From assembly GCA_027886865.1 (NCBI GenBank), contig JAPCJR010000008.1, positions 29,638 through 93,637 of the forward strand: a DNA stretch of 64,000 bases. Reading direction: 5' to 3'. This document shows, one piece after another, positions 34,593 through 43,398 of this stretch. Origin of the DNA: Nitrososphaerota archaeon. GTDB lineage: Archaea > Thermoproteota > Nitrososphaeria > Nitrososphaerales > UBA183. The notes under the pieces are model-generated. The model was not told the DNA's origin and did no database searches. It saw only the letters and a list, made by a program, of their open reading frames with translations. Every line of letters starts with the position of its first letter. Positions within the stretch are counted from its first letter, which is position 1. The position numbers and the translations under genes are program-made.

Positions 34593-35186
34593 TCACGGCT
34601 GGATGTTCGGCGTGCCGAAGTCGTCGGCGAACTTCCGCTCCTCCACGCTGCCGCACTGCTCGCACCTGGCTCTCCCCTCGTCGCCGCGGGGCAGCGGGGT
34701 GCCGCACACGCTGCAGAGGCCGGCGATGACCCCCATGTGAGGCTCGTCGATTGACAGCAGGTTCATCCCGTTCAAGGTGCTGGCGACCCTAGCCCTTACC
34801 ACGTCGGCAAGCTTGACGTAGGTACGTCTCTCGCCCCTCCCTCCGCGCTCCCCACGCGTAGAGATGGTCCCGGGGAAGCTGGCATGGCTCTCGACCCCGT
34901 TCAGGTACGAGATCTTCACTCCCGCCGTGCTCGTCATGGCCGCCTCCACTTGGCCAACCACGACGTCGCCCACCTTCAGGGTCTTGGCGAGCACCGCGGG
35001 GCGCACCGCCACCTCCCGCTTCGAGAGGTCCTTCTCGACCAATCCTGGGTGCGTGGCCCTGACCGCGTCCCCTTGCTCGTATGCGTTCATCCCCGGAAGG
35101 AACTCTTCGGGTGATGCCAGGAAGTCCCCCGGGAGGGCTACGGCGGCCGAGCCGGCCTTCTTTTCGCCTGTTTCGCGTTTGCTCAT
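34593..35186 (-). CDS. csl4: Exosome subunit Csl4
   Basis: 197-residue RNA-binding cap protein of the archaeal exosome. N-terminal Csl4 domain with ALPGDFLASPEEFLPG, a central S1 domain starting near KVGDVVVGQVEA, and a C-terminal zinc ribbon (CSVCGTPLP...CEQCG). ATG 35186. Nine bases separate it from the Dph2 stop upstream, so L10e, Dph2 and Csl4 form one minus-strand operon. Confidence 0.92.
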   Translation of the reverse strand: MSKRETGEKKAGSAAVALPGDFLASPEEFLPGMNAYEQGDAVRATHPGLVEKDLSKREVAVRPAVLAKTLKVGDVVVGQVEAAMTSTAGVKISYLNGVESHASFPGTISTRGERGGRGERRTYVKLADVVRARVASTLNGMNLLSIDEPHMGVIAGLCSVCGTPLPRGDEGRARCEQCGSVEERKFADDFGTPNIQP

Positions 35187-35195
35187 CTCAATGCA

Positions 35196-36236
35196 CTACC
35201 TGGCTCTCCTCGGAATCTGGCCGACGGTGAGCTCGATCCACTTGGGCCTGTGCAGGAAATCGCTCATCTCCCTCCCCTCCAGCAGGCCCACGAGAGCGTC
35301 CGCCTGGGGAATGGAGAGGACGGGCTTGCCGAACGTGAAGCCGTCCACCGATATCCTCGGGCACGCCGTCTGGACGAAGGCCTCTATGTGGATGTATTGG
35401 GCGAGCCTGTCGGGGGTGATGTCGCGCATCGCGAGCCGGACCACCTTCTTCCCGTTCGCCTGCAGCCTGTCGCTGATCCACTTGGAGCGCCCGACCATCA
35501 TCTGCCCCTCCTTTAGTCCTGTTATCACGCCGAAGACCCTCGCGTCGAGCGCCTTGTAGACTGCGAGCGTAGCCCTCTTCTGCCTCTCCTCGGCCTCCTC
35601 CTTCATGTCGCGCATCTCCTCCAGATACGGGTCGAGGAGGTACGTCGGCTTCCCTGTCGCCAGCGCGACGCCCACGGCGTGGAACTCGCTCTGCCCGAGA
35701 TAGCAGAAGGCGTCGACCTTCTCCGCGTTCTCGAAGACGGTGGAAAAATCGCAGCCGAACGTCTGGCTCCCGAGGAGGAGGTTGTTCTTCCGGCCGAGGT
35801 AGACCTCAAATCCGGCTTCTTCCAGCTGCCTCTTCACCGGCTCGAGCTCGTCCAGGTGCTGGCTGAACGTCGCGAGCCCAATCCTCTTGTACTTCGAGAG
35901 CAGGGGAATCGACCTCTGGACGACCGAGTCGAACTTGATGTCGTCCTTCGCGTCGACGAGGTAGGTGTAGTCCCCGACTTGTTGGACGGTGGCGTTGTGC
36001 CCTATGTGCAAGGCGAGGCTGGCGCCCAGCTTCTCCACCTCCTTGTCCACGGTGTCGCATATGCCGAAGCAGGTGTCGCCAACCAGCACGCACTGGACAC
36101 CGTACTTCTTCTCGACGACCTGCATTAGATCCATGGTCTGCCTAAGAAGGCCGCCGGGGGCGTTCAGGATTACTCTGGCGGGGTGCTTCTCTTCTATGAG
36201 GTTGAAGACCCGCTCTGTGTCAATCTTTACGGTCAA
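35196..36236 (-). CDS. dph2: Diphthamide synthase Dph2 (radical 3-amino-3-carboxypropyl enzyme)
   Basis: 346 residues. Catalyses the first step of diphthamide formation on elongation factor 2 using a 4Fe-4S cluster and SAM. Three conserved Cys are visible: GDTCFGICD, TFGCDFST and QTACPRIS. GNPG-type elements at the N terminus are represented by ILNAPGGLL. Overlaps the L10e stop by 4 bp. Dph6, the last enzyme of the pathway, is encoded at 44.5 kb. Confidence 0.93.
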   Translation of the reverse strand: MTVKIDTERVFNLIEEKHPARVILNAPGGLLRQTMDLMQVVEKKYGVQCVLVGDTCFGICDTVDKEVEKLGASLALHIGHNATVQQVGDYTYLVDAKDDIKFDSVVQRSIPLLSKYKRIGLATFSQHLDELEPVKRQLEEAGFEVYLGRKNNLLLGSQTFGCDFSTVFENAEKVDAFCYLGQSEFHAVGVALATGKPTYLLDPYLEEMRDMKEEAEERQKRATLAVYKALDARVFGVITGLKEGQMMVGRSKWISDRLQANGKKVVRLAMRDITPDRLAQYIHIEAFVQTACPRISVDGFTFGKPVLSIPQADALVGLLEGREMSDFLHRPKWIELTVGQIPRRAR

Positions 36237-36751
36237 GCAGGAACAGCCGCTTCGATTTTCTTCTCTAGCGGAGTCACCACGACCTTGTACTTGAACGGAA
36301 GCTTTGTGGTCGCGGCCTTCAGGGCTGCCTTGGCCTTTTCGAGGTTCTCCGCCTTGATCCGGATGTCTAGGATGACACTACCGATGTGCACCAACGCCGC
36401 CACGCCTATGGGCTTCCCAAAGGCCTTTCGCATCCCCTCTTGGAGCCTGTCTGCTCCTGCGGTGGCGATCATCTTGTTCTCCCTCATGACGACGAAGGGA
36501 TAAGACACAACTCGGAGGTAGAACGCCTCCTCGCCGACCGCGGCGAGCTTCTTGCTGGCGGCCACCCTAGCCGCCTCGAGCGCGTTGCTCCTTATCTGGA
36601 GGCGGTTCAAGGAGACCAGCTCGAGCTTGAAGTCGTAGTCGTCCCTGAACTTGCCGGTGGTGAACCTCGCGACCTTCGGGTTGGGGGTGCCAGGCGCGTA
36701 CTTCTTGTTGTAGAACATGGACTTTGCTTGCCTGTAATTACTGCCATGAAT
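36233..36751 (-). CDS. rpl10e: Ribosomal protein L10e (L16 family)
   Basis: Large-subunit protein near the tRNA-binding A site. The conserved body runs from SNYRQAKSMFYNKKYAPGTP-type residues (key NYR and PGTPNPK) to the C terminus; 172 residues from 36751. The first in-frame ATG (36718) lies after the conserved NYR motif and would truncate the protein. No ATG, GTG or TTG exists in frame between there and the TATA-like box at about 36777-36784. ATT at 36751 fits both homology and the promoter spacing, so I place the start there. First gene of the L10e-Dph2-Csl4 operon. Confidence 0.88.
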   Translation of the reverse strand: MHGSNYRQAKSMFYNKKYAPGTPNPKVARFTTGKFRDDYDFKLELVSLNRLQIRSNALEAARVAASKKLAAVGEEAFYLRVVSYPFVVMRENKMIATAGADRLQEGMRKAFGKPIGVAALVHIGSVILDIRIKAENLEKAKAALKAATTKLPFKYKVVVTPLEKKIEAAVPA

Positions 36752-36776
36752 GGCTCTCTTACCTCGAATTACGCCG

Positions 36777-36784
36777 CTTAAATC
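36777..36784 (-). promoter_or_regulatory. TATA-like box that fixes the L10e start
   Basis: GATTTAAGC on the minus strand, centred about 26 bases before 36755. It makes transcription start a few bases before the ATT codon at 36751 and excludes starts further upstream. Confidence 0.55.
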
Positions 36785-36870
36785 ACTCCTAATTAAGCTT
36801 CGTTCCAGGTACGCGGCACCCGAGACCCGTCGCCAATCTTTAATTAGCGTCCGGACGCAAAAACCTCTCT

Positions 36871-38061
36871 TTGCCGTTCCTGGTCCCACCAGAGAGCATC
36901 GACTCCGAGTCGCTCATCCTGGTGCTCGCCTTCGGGACCCCCTCCCTCCTCGAGGCACAATGCGTCTTCGACGACAGCGCCAGGGTCTCGATGCAGTGCC
37001 AGGACATAGCGGTCGCCGACCTGAAGGGGGGCAGGTTCAAGAGGTACACGGCGCTAGCTGGAGTGCACAAGATCGCGCTCCCCCTGCCCGCCATCGACTC
37101 CCCCGACTTCGCGGAGGCCATCACCTTTCCGGAGAGGAACTTCAACTTCTCCCTGAGCCTCTACTGCACGCCCGAGGGCCAGGAGGCCGAATACGATGAC
37201 CTTTCGGAGCAGCTCCTTACGACCGTGCGCCGCTACGGCCTCAAGAAGGCCAACCTGCTCCGCTCGCGCTCGGGGCCGGAGTTGTACTCAGAGCGGGTGG
37301 TGTCGAGATCAGCCATGGACTTTGTCGCCTTCCCTCTGGGTGCCACGTTCCAGTGGGGCGTGACCGTCTACGTCCCGGAGACGGAGGGGTTCAAGGAGAG
37401 GTCGACGGAGAGGCCTTACGTGACTTCGGGAATCTCGCTCTCCTCCCGACTGGCGCGGCTGCTCGTCAACATCTCGGGCGTCTCCAAGGGCCAGATCCTG
37501 CTCGACCCGTTCTGCGGCTCAGGGACGATCCTCGGCGAGGCCTTGCTGAAGGGTGCGGACTGCATCGGAGTCGACAGGAACCACGGGAGCGTCGAGCGGA
37601 CGAAGGAGAACCTGGCCTGGGTTCTCTCCCAGAGCCAGCGCGGAGGGCAGCGCCCTCCCTCGTATTCCGTGGTCACCGGCGACGCCACCAACCTCAGAAG
37701 GTCGCTTGGTGAGCAGATGGTCGACGCGATAGTCTCAGAGCCGATTCTCATGCCAAGGCTCTCTTCACCGCCGACGCTCGAGAAGGCCCGTCGCCTGATC
37801 AAGCACGCCTCCTCGATTTACTCGGACGCCTTGTACGAGATGAGCGGCGTCCTCAGACGTGGCGGGAGGATGGTCCTTGTGACACCGTCGCTCAGGACCA
37901 TAGAGGGCAAGGACGTCACTCTGTCTTTCGAGGACCTCAAGGAAGTCGGGTTGAGGCCATTCCAGCCGTCCGGGACCCCGCCCTATGAGTACCCCCTCAG
38001 GGTGTCGCACCAGAGCACAAGGTGGGTCAGGAGGATGGTGTACGCTCTCGAACGGGCCTAG
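36871..38061 (+). CDS. Trm11/COG1041-like tRNA guanine methyltransferase, variant catalytic motif
   Basis: 396 residues: an N-terminal domain that may be a divergent THUMP module (1-150) and a Rossmann methyltransferase with ILLDPFCGSGTILGEALL as the SAM-binding motif (about residues 209-226). Where Trm11-type enzymes have D/N-PPY, this one has SEPILMPRL. From memory an EP version occurs in some archaeal relatives, so activity may be kept. TTG 36871 start. Divergent from the L10e operon; the end overlaps the convergent trmJ by 35 bp. Confidence 0.75.
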   Translation: MPFLVPPESIDSESLILVLAFGTPSLLEAQCVFDDSARVSMQCQDIAVADLKGGRFKRYTALAGVHKIALPLPAIDSPDFAEAITFPERNFNFSLSLYCTPEGQEAEYDDLSEQLLTTVRRYGLKKANLLRSRSGPELYSERVVSRSAMDFVAFPLGATFQWGVTVYVPETEGFKERSTERPYVTSGISLSSRLARLLVNISGVSKGQILLDPFCGSGTILGEALLKGADCIGVDRNHGSVERTKENLAWVLSQSQRGGQRPPSYSVVTGDATNLRRSLGEQMVDAIVSEPILMPRLSSPPTLEKARRLIKHASSIYSDALYEMSGVLRRGGRMVLVTPSLRTIEGKDVTLSFEDLKEVGLRPFQPSGTPPYEYPLRVSHQSTRWVRRMVYALERA

Positions 38062-38785
38062 CCCTCGACCTCTCGATGGCGAACTCGGCCTTCCTCATTA
38101 GCGAGACGAGCAGCCCGAGCTCTCTGGAGCTCACGTCTGACTTGAGCGCGACCCTCCGCGCGATTTGGACCATCCTCTCTGCCCTGTGCTTCTGCATGCC
38201 TGACGCAATCGCGAGCTGGTAGGCGTATCTTGAGAATGCTTCCCGTCTCTCCCTAAACGCCCGGGGAGCGGCCGGACCCCGCGTCGCGCTTGCGGCGGCG
38301 TGCGCGGTCGACGCCAGGTACAGGAGGATTGCGGCCGAGTGGCTGACATTGAGCGTCCTATAGTCCGTCCGAGTGTCGACCGTGGTCACGAGGTCGCAGA
38401 GCGCCAGCTCCTCGTTGGTTAGACCCGTCGTGTCCCTCCCAAAGACCATCGACGTGCTCTCGGCAGCCATTATTCTCGCCACTGCGTCCTCCGGTCTGAC
38501 CGTCGTCCTGCTCACGTTCGCTCCCCTCCTCGCCCGGATTGCCGTCGTGCCGAGCAGGAGGTCGTGGGTCCTCCTCACCTTCGCGAGCGTGACGACCTCT
38601 GCCCGCTCAAGGATGTCGGAGCCGTGCGAGGCGTAGACGGAAGCCGCCCTCATGTCGCACTTGGCGCCGACCAAGTACAGCCTCTCGACGCCGAAGTTCT
38701 TCATAAGGCGCGCGGTGTACCCGAGGTTGACGGGGTACTCGGCTCCCACGACGGTGACGCTCAGAAGCTCGCTGAGCCCCCTCAA
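38027..38785 (-). CDS. trmJ: TrmJ-like SPOUT tRNA 2'-O-methyltransferase
   Basis: 252 residues. A SpoU/TrmH-type knot: VTVVGAEYPVNLGYTARLMKNF opening (key N-x-G-x-x-AR), the MVFGRDTTGLTNEEL glycine-rich SAM motif and the LNVSHSAAILLY knot helix. Archaeal TrmJ methylates cytidine 32 of tRNA. TTG 38785 is the only conventional start just before the conserved first strand; it lies 17 bases after the ksgA stop. The upstream open frame is antisense-like and GC-driven. Confidence 0.85.
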   Translation of the reverse strand: MRGLSELLSVTVVGAEYPVNLGYTARLMKNFGVERLYLVGAKCDMRAASVYASHGSDILERAEVVTLAKVRRTHDLLLGTTAIRARRGANVSRTTVRPEDAVARIMAAESTSMVFGRDTTGLTNEELALCDLVTTVDTRTDYRTLNVSHSAAILLYLASTAHAAASATRGPAAPRAFRERREAFSRYAYQLAIASGMQKHRAERMVQIARRVALKSDVSSRELGLLVSLMRKAEFAIERSRARPVRERTPSS

Positions 38786-38802
38786 ACCGCGAGCACCAGG
38801 CT

Positions 38803-39597
38803 TCAGGCCTCCGCGCCTCGCTCCGCGCGAGAGAGGACGCCAATCATCGCCAGAACCGAATCCGCCCGGAGCGAGTTCACCCTGCACTGGAGCGGCAGGC
38901 CCGCGGCCGGGTCGGGGGCGGAGGGAGGGGCCTCCAGCCCTAGACTCTTGAGCGCCGCCCTGACAGTCCGCCTCTTCTGCGAGAATATCCTCTTTATCAT
39001 GGCGGTCTGCTCTGCGCTCAGGGTCCTCCTCCACCTCATCGTAACAAGGGACGAGCTCACACGGGGTGGGGGGTCGAAGGAGAGCCTGCTCACGTCCGAG
39101 ACCATCTCCACCCCCGCTGATGCCTGGGATATCACCGACACCGCTCTGTACGCCGGGTCGCCGGGCGGCGCGGTTATCTTCATGGCGAAGTCGCGCTGGA
39201 GCAGCACGACGGCCCTGTCGTACTTCCTGTGCGAGAGCCACTCGACGAAGTGGCTCGACTCCGAGTATGGGAGGCTAGAGAGAAGCACGTCGAACTCCGG
39301 GGACGACTTGAACGCGTCCTCGTTGTGGAGCACAAGACGGCCCCGGAGCTCCCTCTTCAGCCCTTCGTAGCTCTCCCTGTCTATCTCGTAGCCCTCGAGG
39401 TTTGCGGTCAGGCTCACGAGCTCCTTCGTCAGGGCGCCCCTTCCAGTCCCTATCTCTAGGACCCGCTCGTCGTGCCGCACGGCCGCCAGCCTGATCATCG
39501 AACCGACCACGGAGAGGTTGGTGAGGTAGTGCTGCCCAAGCGAGCGCCGTCGCGCGCGGCCGTCACTTCTTGACGAAGATGTTAACCCTGGAGGCAC
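38803..39597 (-). CDS. ksgA: 16S rRNA adenine dimethyltransferase KsgA/Dim1
   Basis: 264 residues. Dimethylates two adjacent adenines at the 3' end of 16S rRNA. LGQHYLTN at the N terminus and LEIGTGRGALTKEL (SAM site) are clear. The catalytic N-LPY motif reads SSLPYSES, with Ser in place of the usual Asn; this deserves a check. The C-terminal helical domain contains FSQKRRTVRAALK. Overlaps DUF655 by 35 bp, in the conserved L21e-RpoF-DUF655-KsgA order. Confidence 0.9.
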   Translation of the reverse strand: MPPGLTSSSRSDGRARRRSLGQHYLTNLSVVGSMIRLAAVRHDERVLEIGTGRGALTKELVSLTANLEGYEIDRESYEGLKRELRGRLVLHNEDAFKSSPEFDVLLSSLPYSESSHFVEWLSHRKYDRAVVLLQRDFAMKITAPPGDPAYRAVSVISQASAGVEMVSDVSRLSFDPPPRVSSSLVTMRWRRTLSAEQTAMIKRIFSQKRRTVRAALKSLGLEAPPSAPDPAAGLPLQCRVNSLRADSVLAMIGVLSRAERGAEA

Positions 39598-40120
39598 CTG
39601 TCAACTCTTCCGCAATCCGCTTGGCGACAAGCTTCGCGGGGTCGCGCAGGCCCACGCGGTTCTGGATGTCGTCGAACGAGGTGAACGGCTGCTTCTCTCT
39701 CAACTCGATTGTGGTCTTCATGAACGTCTTGCCGATCCCAGGAATCAGCTCGAGCCCGTGGAGGCGGGGCGTGAGGGGCTGCAGCTCGTTGAAGTACGCA
39801 ACGTACCTGGACTCGTTGTTCTTCACGATGATCTCGCAGACGCCGAGGAGTTGGGCTTTGGCCTCGGAGGTCAGGTCCTCGTATGCCAGCTTCCCGAACA
39901 CGCTGAGGATCTTCGCCCTGCCCTCTCTCCCTATCCTGAGTTTCTCGCCGGTTTCGAAGTCCTCGTTCTCGCCAGCGAGCAGCTCCAGGAGTGTGAGCCT
40001 CTCCTCCCCCAGGGCCTGCACGATCGAACCCTCCCTCCCCTTGATTATCGACGACCTCCCCCTCTGTATGAAGTCCAGCACGTAAGCGAATTCCTCATAC
40101 CTCTTCTCGGCAGGAAGCAT
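39563..40120 (-). CDS. DUF655 nucleic-acid-binding protein
   Basis: 185 residues. An N-terminal OB-like domain starting LPAEKRYEEFAYVLDF and a C-terminal helix-hairpin-helix region (LELIPGIGKTFMKTTIELRE; key PGIGK). The family is archaeal, uncharacterised, and always found beside RpoF/L21e and KsgA, so a role in ribosome assembly or RNA binding is inferred. It starts at ATG 40120. The 118 bp before it to the rpoF stop show no further gene. Confidence 0.88.
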   Translation of the reverse strand: MLPAEKRYEEFAYVLDFIQRGRSSIIKGREGSIVQALGEERLTLLELLAGENEDFETGEKLRIGREGRAKILSVFGKLAYEDLTSEAKAQLLGVCEIIVKNNESRYVAYFNELQPLTPRLHGLELIPGIGKTFMKTTIELREKQPFTSFDDIQNRVGLRDPAKLVAKRIAEELTGASRVNIFVKK

Positions 40121-40238
40121 TCTCCGCTATGACAACCCCTTGAGCTCATTCTTCGAGAATTACGTGAAAAGCGGCAGAGCAAGAATCATAGCTAAGCAAC
40201 ACGCGCCCTTCTGGTTTCCGAAGCGCTCCGCTTGCTAT

Positions 40239-40580
40239 TTAATCTTTGGACTTTAGTATCTTCAGTATCTTTTCCAGCGTTTCCGTGGGCAGGAGCTTCC
40301 GCCAACCCGCCGTGAAGGTCCTCAGCTCCTCGATCGACTTTGGCATTATGTTGACCACCTCGGTCGCCTCCCCCTCGCTCAGCCCGCAGTCGGTCTCCAG
40401 CTGCTTCTTCAGCTTCTTTGCGGCCTCTGGCGTGCTCTTCGCGAACTTTGAAGTGTAGTCCAGCGTCCTCTTCTGGATCTGGTCGGCTTTCTCCACGTCG
40501 ATCTTCTCGAGGATCTGGTGCGCCTCGCTCAGGGTCAACGTCTTCTTCTGAGGTGACGGCGCCGCGACTTCCGTAGACAA
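40239..40580 (-). CDS. rpoF: RNA polymerase subunit F (Rpb4-like)
   Basis: 113 residues, all helical. Forms the polymerase stalk with RpoE. LTLSEAHQILEKI near the N terminus and the HRDC-like GLSEGEATEVVNIMPKSIEELRTF-type segment (key NIMPKSIEELR) are characteristic. Two bases separate it from L21e upstream. Member of the conserved SRP54-Pus10-L21e-RpoF array. Confidence 0.9.
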   Translation of the reverse strand: MSTEVAAPSPQKKTLTLSEAHQILEKIDVEKADQIQKRTLDYTSKFAKSTPEAAKKLKKQLETDCGLSEGEATEVVNIMPKSIEELRTFTAGWRKLLPTETLEKILKILKSKD

Positions 40581-40582
40581 CC

Positions 40583-40873
40583 CTACTGCTTCGCCTCCAG
40601 CAGAGGGACTATGTGCTCCTTCCTCGAGATGACCGTCTTGACCTTGTCGCCTACCTGTACGTCAATCACGATGGCCCTCCGGCCGGTCTCCTTGACCACT
40701 CCGACCAGGCCGTTGAACCTCCTGTGGGGCATCCCCTTGACTTGGGTCGAATCAATCTTGATTACCACATTCTGCCCTGGCGCGTAATCAGTGAGGATGT
40801 GGCTGAGACCGGTGGAGTCCCTCTTCCTCAGGAGAGAACGCGTTCTCCGCCGGTATCCGTGCGACCTTGCCAT
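40583..40873 (-). CDS. rpl21e: Ribosomal protein L21e
   Basis: 96-residue large-subunit protein: basic N terminus ARSHGYRRRTRSLLRK, the GMPHRRFNGLVG loop and the VGDKVKTVISRKEHI ending. ATG start. Immediately followed by rpoF. The usual archaeal gene order supports the call. Confidence 0.94.
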   Translation of the reverse strand: MARSHGYRRRTRSLLRKRDSTGLSHILTDYAPGQNVVIKIDSTQVKGMPHRRFNGLVGVVKETGRRAIVIDVQVGDKVKTVISRKEHIVPLLEAKQ

Positions 40874-40958
40874 GGAAGAACCGTTGCCGCCCCTCCGCGC
40901 TCATTTAAAAGCTAATCCATGAACGAGCGCGCCGGTTCCACCTGGTTTCAGGCTGGTT

Positions 40959-42068
40959 TCAACGCGCTTCGGTGGATTTCTTTGGCGACACCCGCATGAT
41001 GTCGAATCTCTCGCACCTGAGCGGCGTCCCGACAGACTCTGAGAACGACGGCGAGACGGCCTCTCCGGAGACGAGCCTCTTGACCGGGAGCCCCCCGTCG
41101 AGCTTGATTTCGGCGGTCATCCTCTTCCCGCGGGCGCTGGCCTTCACGAAATAGATCTTCTTGTCGACCAGCCTGCCCTTGTTGTTCCTGTATTGCACAA
41201 GGGCATTCCTCATCTCCCGCTGGAGCTTCCTGACGTCCTCGCCGGACACCCGGCGCTCCGCGCTTATCACCGCGCGCGTCACGAACACGAAGGCCGGACG
41301 TTCGAATTTCTTGTCGACGACTCGGATGCCCGACACCGACATCCCGCCCGCCCCCGTCTTGAGCCTCAGCGCTCTTGGAGGGTGCCTCCTCCGGGGGTTC
41401 TTAGACTCGATGACCATGGGACGACCTGGCGGGAAGACTTCGCTGTCGGGGTCTTCGCTCCCGAACCAGGTGAACTTGAACCTCTTCGAGCCGAGCAGAG
41501 CCCCGAGCCTCCTCGAGACCAGCCCCTCGACGCTGGGAGAGGCGGAGTAGCCCGTGCCCTGGCACCTCTCGCAGCCCCTGCCGTTGCACCCTTCGCAGAA
41601 CAGTCTCCGTTGCGCCACCCCGCGCGGCTTCGTGTACCTGCCGTAGAGGAACAGGGGTTTCGACGCGACCGCGACGCTCCCTTCCCCGATGTCGACGAGC
41701 ACGGTGACGTCAGGGTCGAGCCTGTCGACCTTCTTCCTTCCTCCCATCCCCTTGACGACCGCCTTCGCGAGGACGCCCGCGATCTCGGACTTTATCGTCT
41801 CGCCGCCCCTTATCTTCAGTTCCGACCTCAACATGTCCTCCCGTTCTTGCACCCCGTGCGGGAGGACCAGCCCGACGGAGAACGTCCGGAACTCGAACCT
41901 CCGCATGCTGGAGATGATCTTCTCCGTTACCCCTCCGAGATTGCCAGACATCCCCTTGCAGATGAAGCAGCCGTCATTTTCGCCCGCGAGGGCGAGGTAG
42001 GGCTCTCCGGCCCCCTGCCTCTCCCGACAAGACCGACAGAGCCGAAACTCTAGGAGCTTCTCATCCAC
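40959..42068 (-). CDS. pus10: tRNA pseudouridine synthase Pus10
   Basis: 369 residues. Makes pseudouridine 54 and/or 55 in archaeal tRNA. An N-terminal zinc-binding region (CRSCRE...CFICKG), a THUMP-like domain, a second Cys cluster (CEGCNGRGCERC), and the catalytic Asp in FGSEDPDSEV (D206). The PGRPMVIESKNPRRR RNA-binding stretch follows. The first 8 bp overlap the end of srp54; L21e follows after 85 bases. Confidence 0.93.
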   Translation of the reverse strand: MDEKLLEFRLCRSCRERQGAGEPYLALAGENDGCFICKGMSGNLGGVTEKIISSMRRFEFRTFSVGLVLPHGVQEREDMLRSELKIRGGETIKSEIAGVLAKAVVKGMGGRKKVDRLDPDVTVLVDIGEGSVAVASKPLFLYGRYTKPRGVAQRRLFCEGCNGRGCERCQGTGYSASPSVEGLVSRRLGALLGSKRFKFTWFGSEDPDSEVFPPGRPMVIESKNPRRRHPPRALRLKTGAGGMSVSGIRVVDKKFERPAFVFVTRAVISAERRVSGEDVRKLQREMRNALVQYRNNKGRLVDKKIYFVKASARGKRMTAEIKLDGGLPVKRLVSGEAVSPSFSESVGTPLRCERFDIMRVSPKKSTEAR

Positions 42069-43398
42069 CCGATGCTTGACCTCCCGCTCTCCTGAGGAAC
42101 TGCCTCATCTCACGGCCCTTCCCCGACTTCATCATGCTCTTCGTCTGCCTGTACCTGGCGATGAGCTCCCTCACGTCCTTCTCGCTCCTGCCCGACCCCT
42201 GGGCGATCCGCTTCACCCTGGGGGCGTTCAGCTTCTCAGGCGCGGCCTTCTCCTCGGCTGTCATCGCCTTGATGATGGGCTTCCAGACCTCCATGTTCTT
42301 CTCGGCCTTCTCCAGGTCCTCGTTCCTCATGCTCCCGGAGAGGCCTGGCATCAGGTCGAGGATCTTCTTGAGCGACCCCATCTTGTTGACCTGCTCGAAC
42401 TGGAACAGGAAGTCGTCCATCGTCAGCCTTCCCGTCACGATCCTTTGGACGCTCTTCTCGTCCACCTCGCCCTGGTATTGCTTTGCCATGTCCAGGAGCG
42501 CCTTGAGGTCGCCCATCCCGAGCAGCCTGCCGACGAAGCGCGTGGCCGAGAACTCCTCGAGGTCGTCGACCCTCTCCCCCGTCCCGATGAAGAGGACCTT
42601 GGCGCCGGTGGCTCCCACGGCCGCCAGCGCGCCCCCGCCCTTGGCGGCGCCGTCGAGCTTCGTGACCACGATTCCGCCCACCGGGGAGGCCTTGTGGAAC
42701 GCCGCGGCCTGGTTGAAGGCCTGTTGGCCGATCGTCCCGTCGACCACCAGGAGGTTGAGGTCGGGCTTGACCTTCGAGTAGATTTTGCTCATCTCGTCGA
42801 GCAGGCTCTGCTCCTCCTTGTGTCTCCCTGCGGTGTCGATTATGATGAGGTTCTTGCCGCCCTCCCCGAAGAAGCGCCTTCCCGCCTCCGCGACCTTGAC
42901 CGAGTCCTTCTCCTTCTCGTCCGAGTAGACGTCGACGCCCACCACCCCGGCGATGGTCTTCAGCTGGGTCACCGCGCCGGGCCTGAACGTGTCGGCCGCG
43001 ACCACGCCGACCTTGAAGCCCTTCTTCGCGTAGAACCTCGCCAGCTTCCCCACCGTAGTCGTCTTTCCGGAGCCCTGGATGCCGAGCATGACGACGACGG
43101 TCGGCTTGGTCCTGTCGAGCTTGAGCTCCTGGTCGCCGCCTAGCAGCCTGTCGAGCTCTTCGTAGAGGATCTTGACTATCTGATTCTTCCTGTCTAGCCC
43201 TGGCGGCGGCTTCTCCTCTAGGGCCCTCCGCTGGACGCTTTCGGTCACGCTCAGGACGAGCTTGACGTTGACGTCCGCTTGTATCAGAGCGCGCTGGAGG
43301 TCTCTAGTTAGCTCGCGAATTGCCGCTTCGTCGATAATATCGGTGCCGAGAAGCTTCTTGATTGCACTCTGGAGCCCAGTTCTCAGCGAATCTAACAT
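42061..43398 (-). CDS. srp54: Signal recognition particle 54 kDa protein
   Basis: 445-residue SRP GTPase that recognises signal sequences and 7S RNA. N domain to about residue 90, G domain with GIQGSGKTTTVGKLA (P-loop), DTAGRHKEE and TKLDG motifs, and a methionine-rich M domain with the RMAQGSGRS-like RIAQGSGRSEKDV RNA-binding motif. A TATA-like GCTAAATAG (minus strand, about 43424-43433) precedes it. Heads the srp54-pus10-L21e-rpoF operon. Confidence 0.95.
   Translation of the reverse strand: MLDSLRTGLQSAIKKLLGTDIIDEAAIRELTRDLQRALIQADVNVKLVLSVTESVQRRALEEKPPPGLDRKNQIVKILYEELDRLLGGDQELKLDRTKPTVVVMLGIQGSGKTTTVGKLARFYAKKGFKVGVVAADTFRPGAVTQLKTIAGVVGVDVYSDEKEKDSVKVAEAGRRFFGEGGKNLIIIDTAGRHKEEQSLLDEMSKIYSKVKPDLNLLVVDGTIGQQAFNQAAAFHKASPVGGIVVTKLDGAAKGGGALAAVGATGAKVLFIGTGERVDDLEEFSATRFVGRLLGMGDLKALLDMAKQYQGEVDEKSVQRIVTGRLTMDDFLFQFEQVNKMGSLKKILDLMPGLSGSMRNEDLEKAEKNMEVWKPIIKAMTAEEKAAPEKLNAPRVKRIAQGSGRSEKDVRELIARYRQTKSMMKSGKGREMRQFLRRAGGQASGG

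Noticed and set aside
38786..39241. Upstream extension of the trmJ open frame
   Set aside because: It lies inside ksgA in another frame and has no domain; TTG 38785 gives a normal-length TrmJ.
41193..43143. Large plus-strand frames over pus10 and srp54
   Set aside because: Antisense to genes with clear catalytic and GTPase motifs; composition is His/Pro/Arg/Leu-rich as expected of GC shadows.
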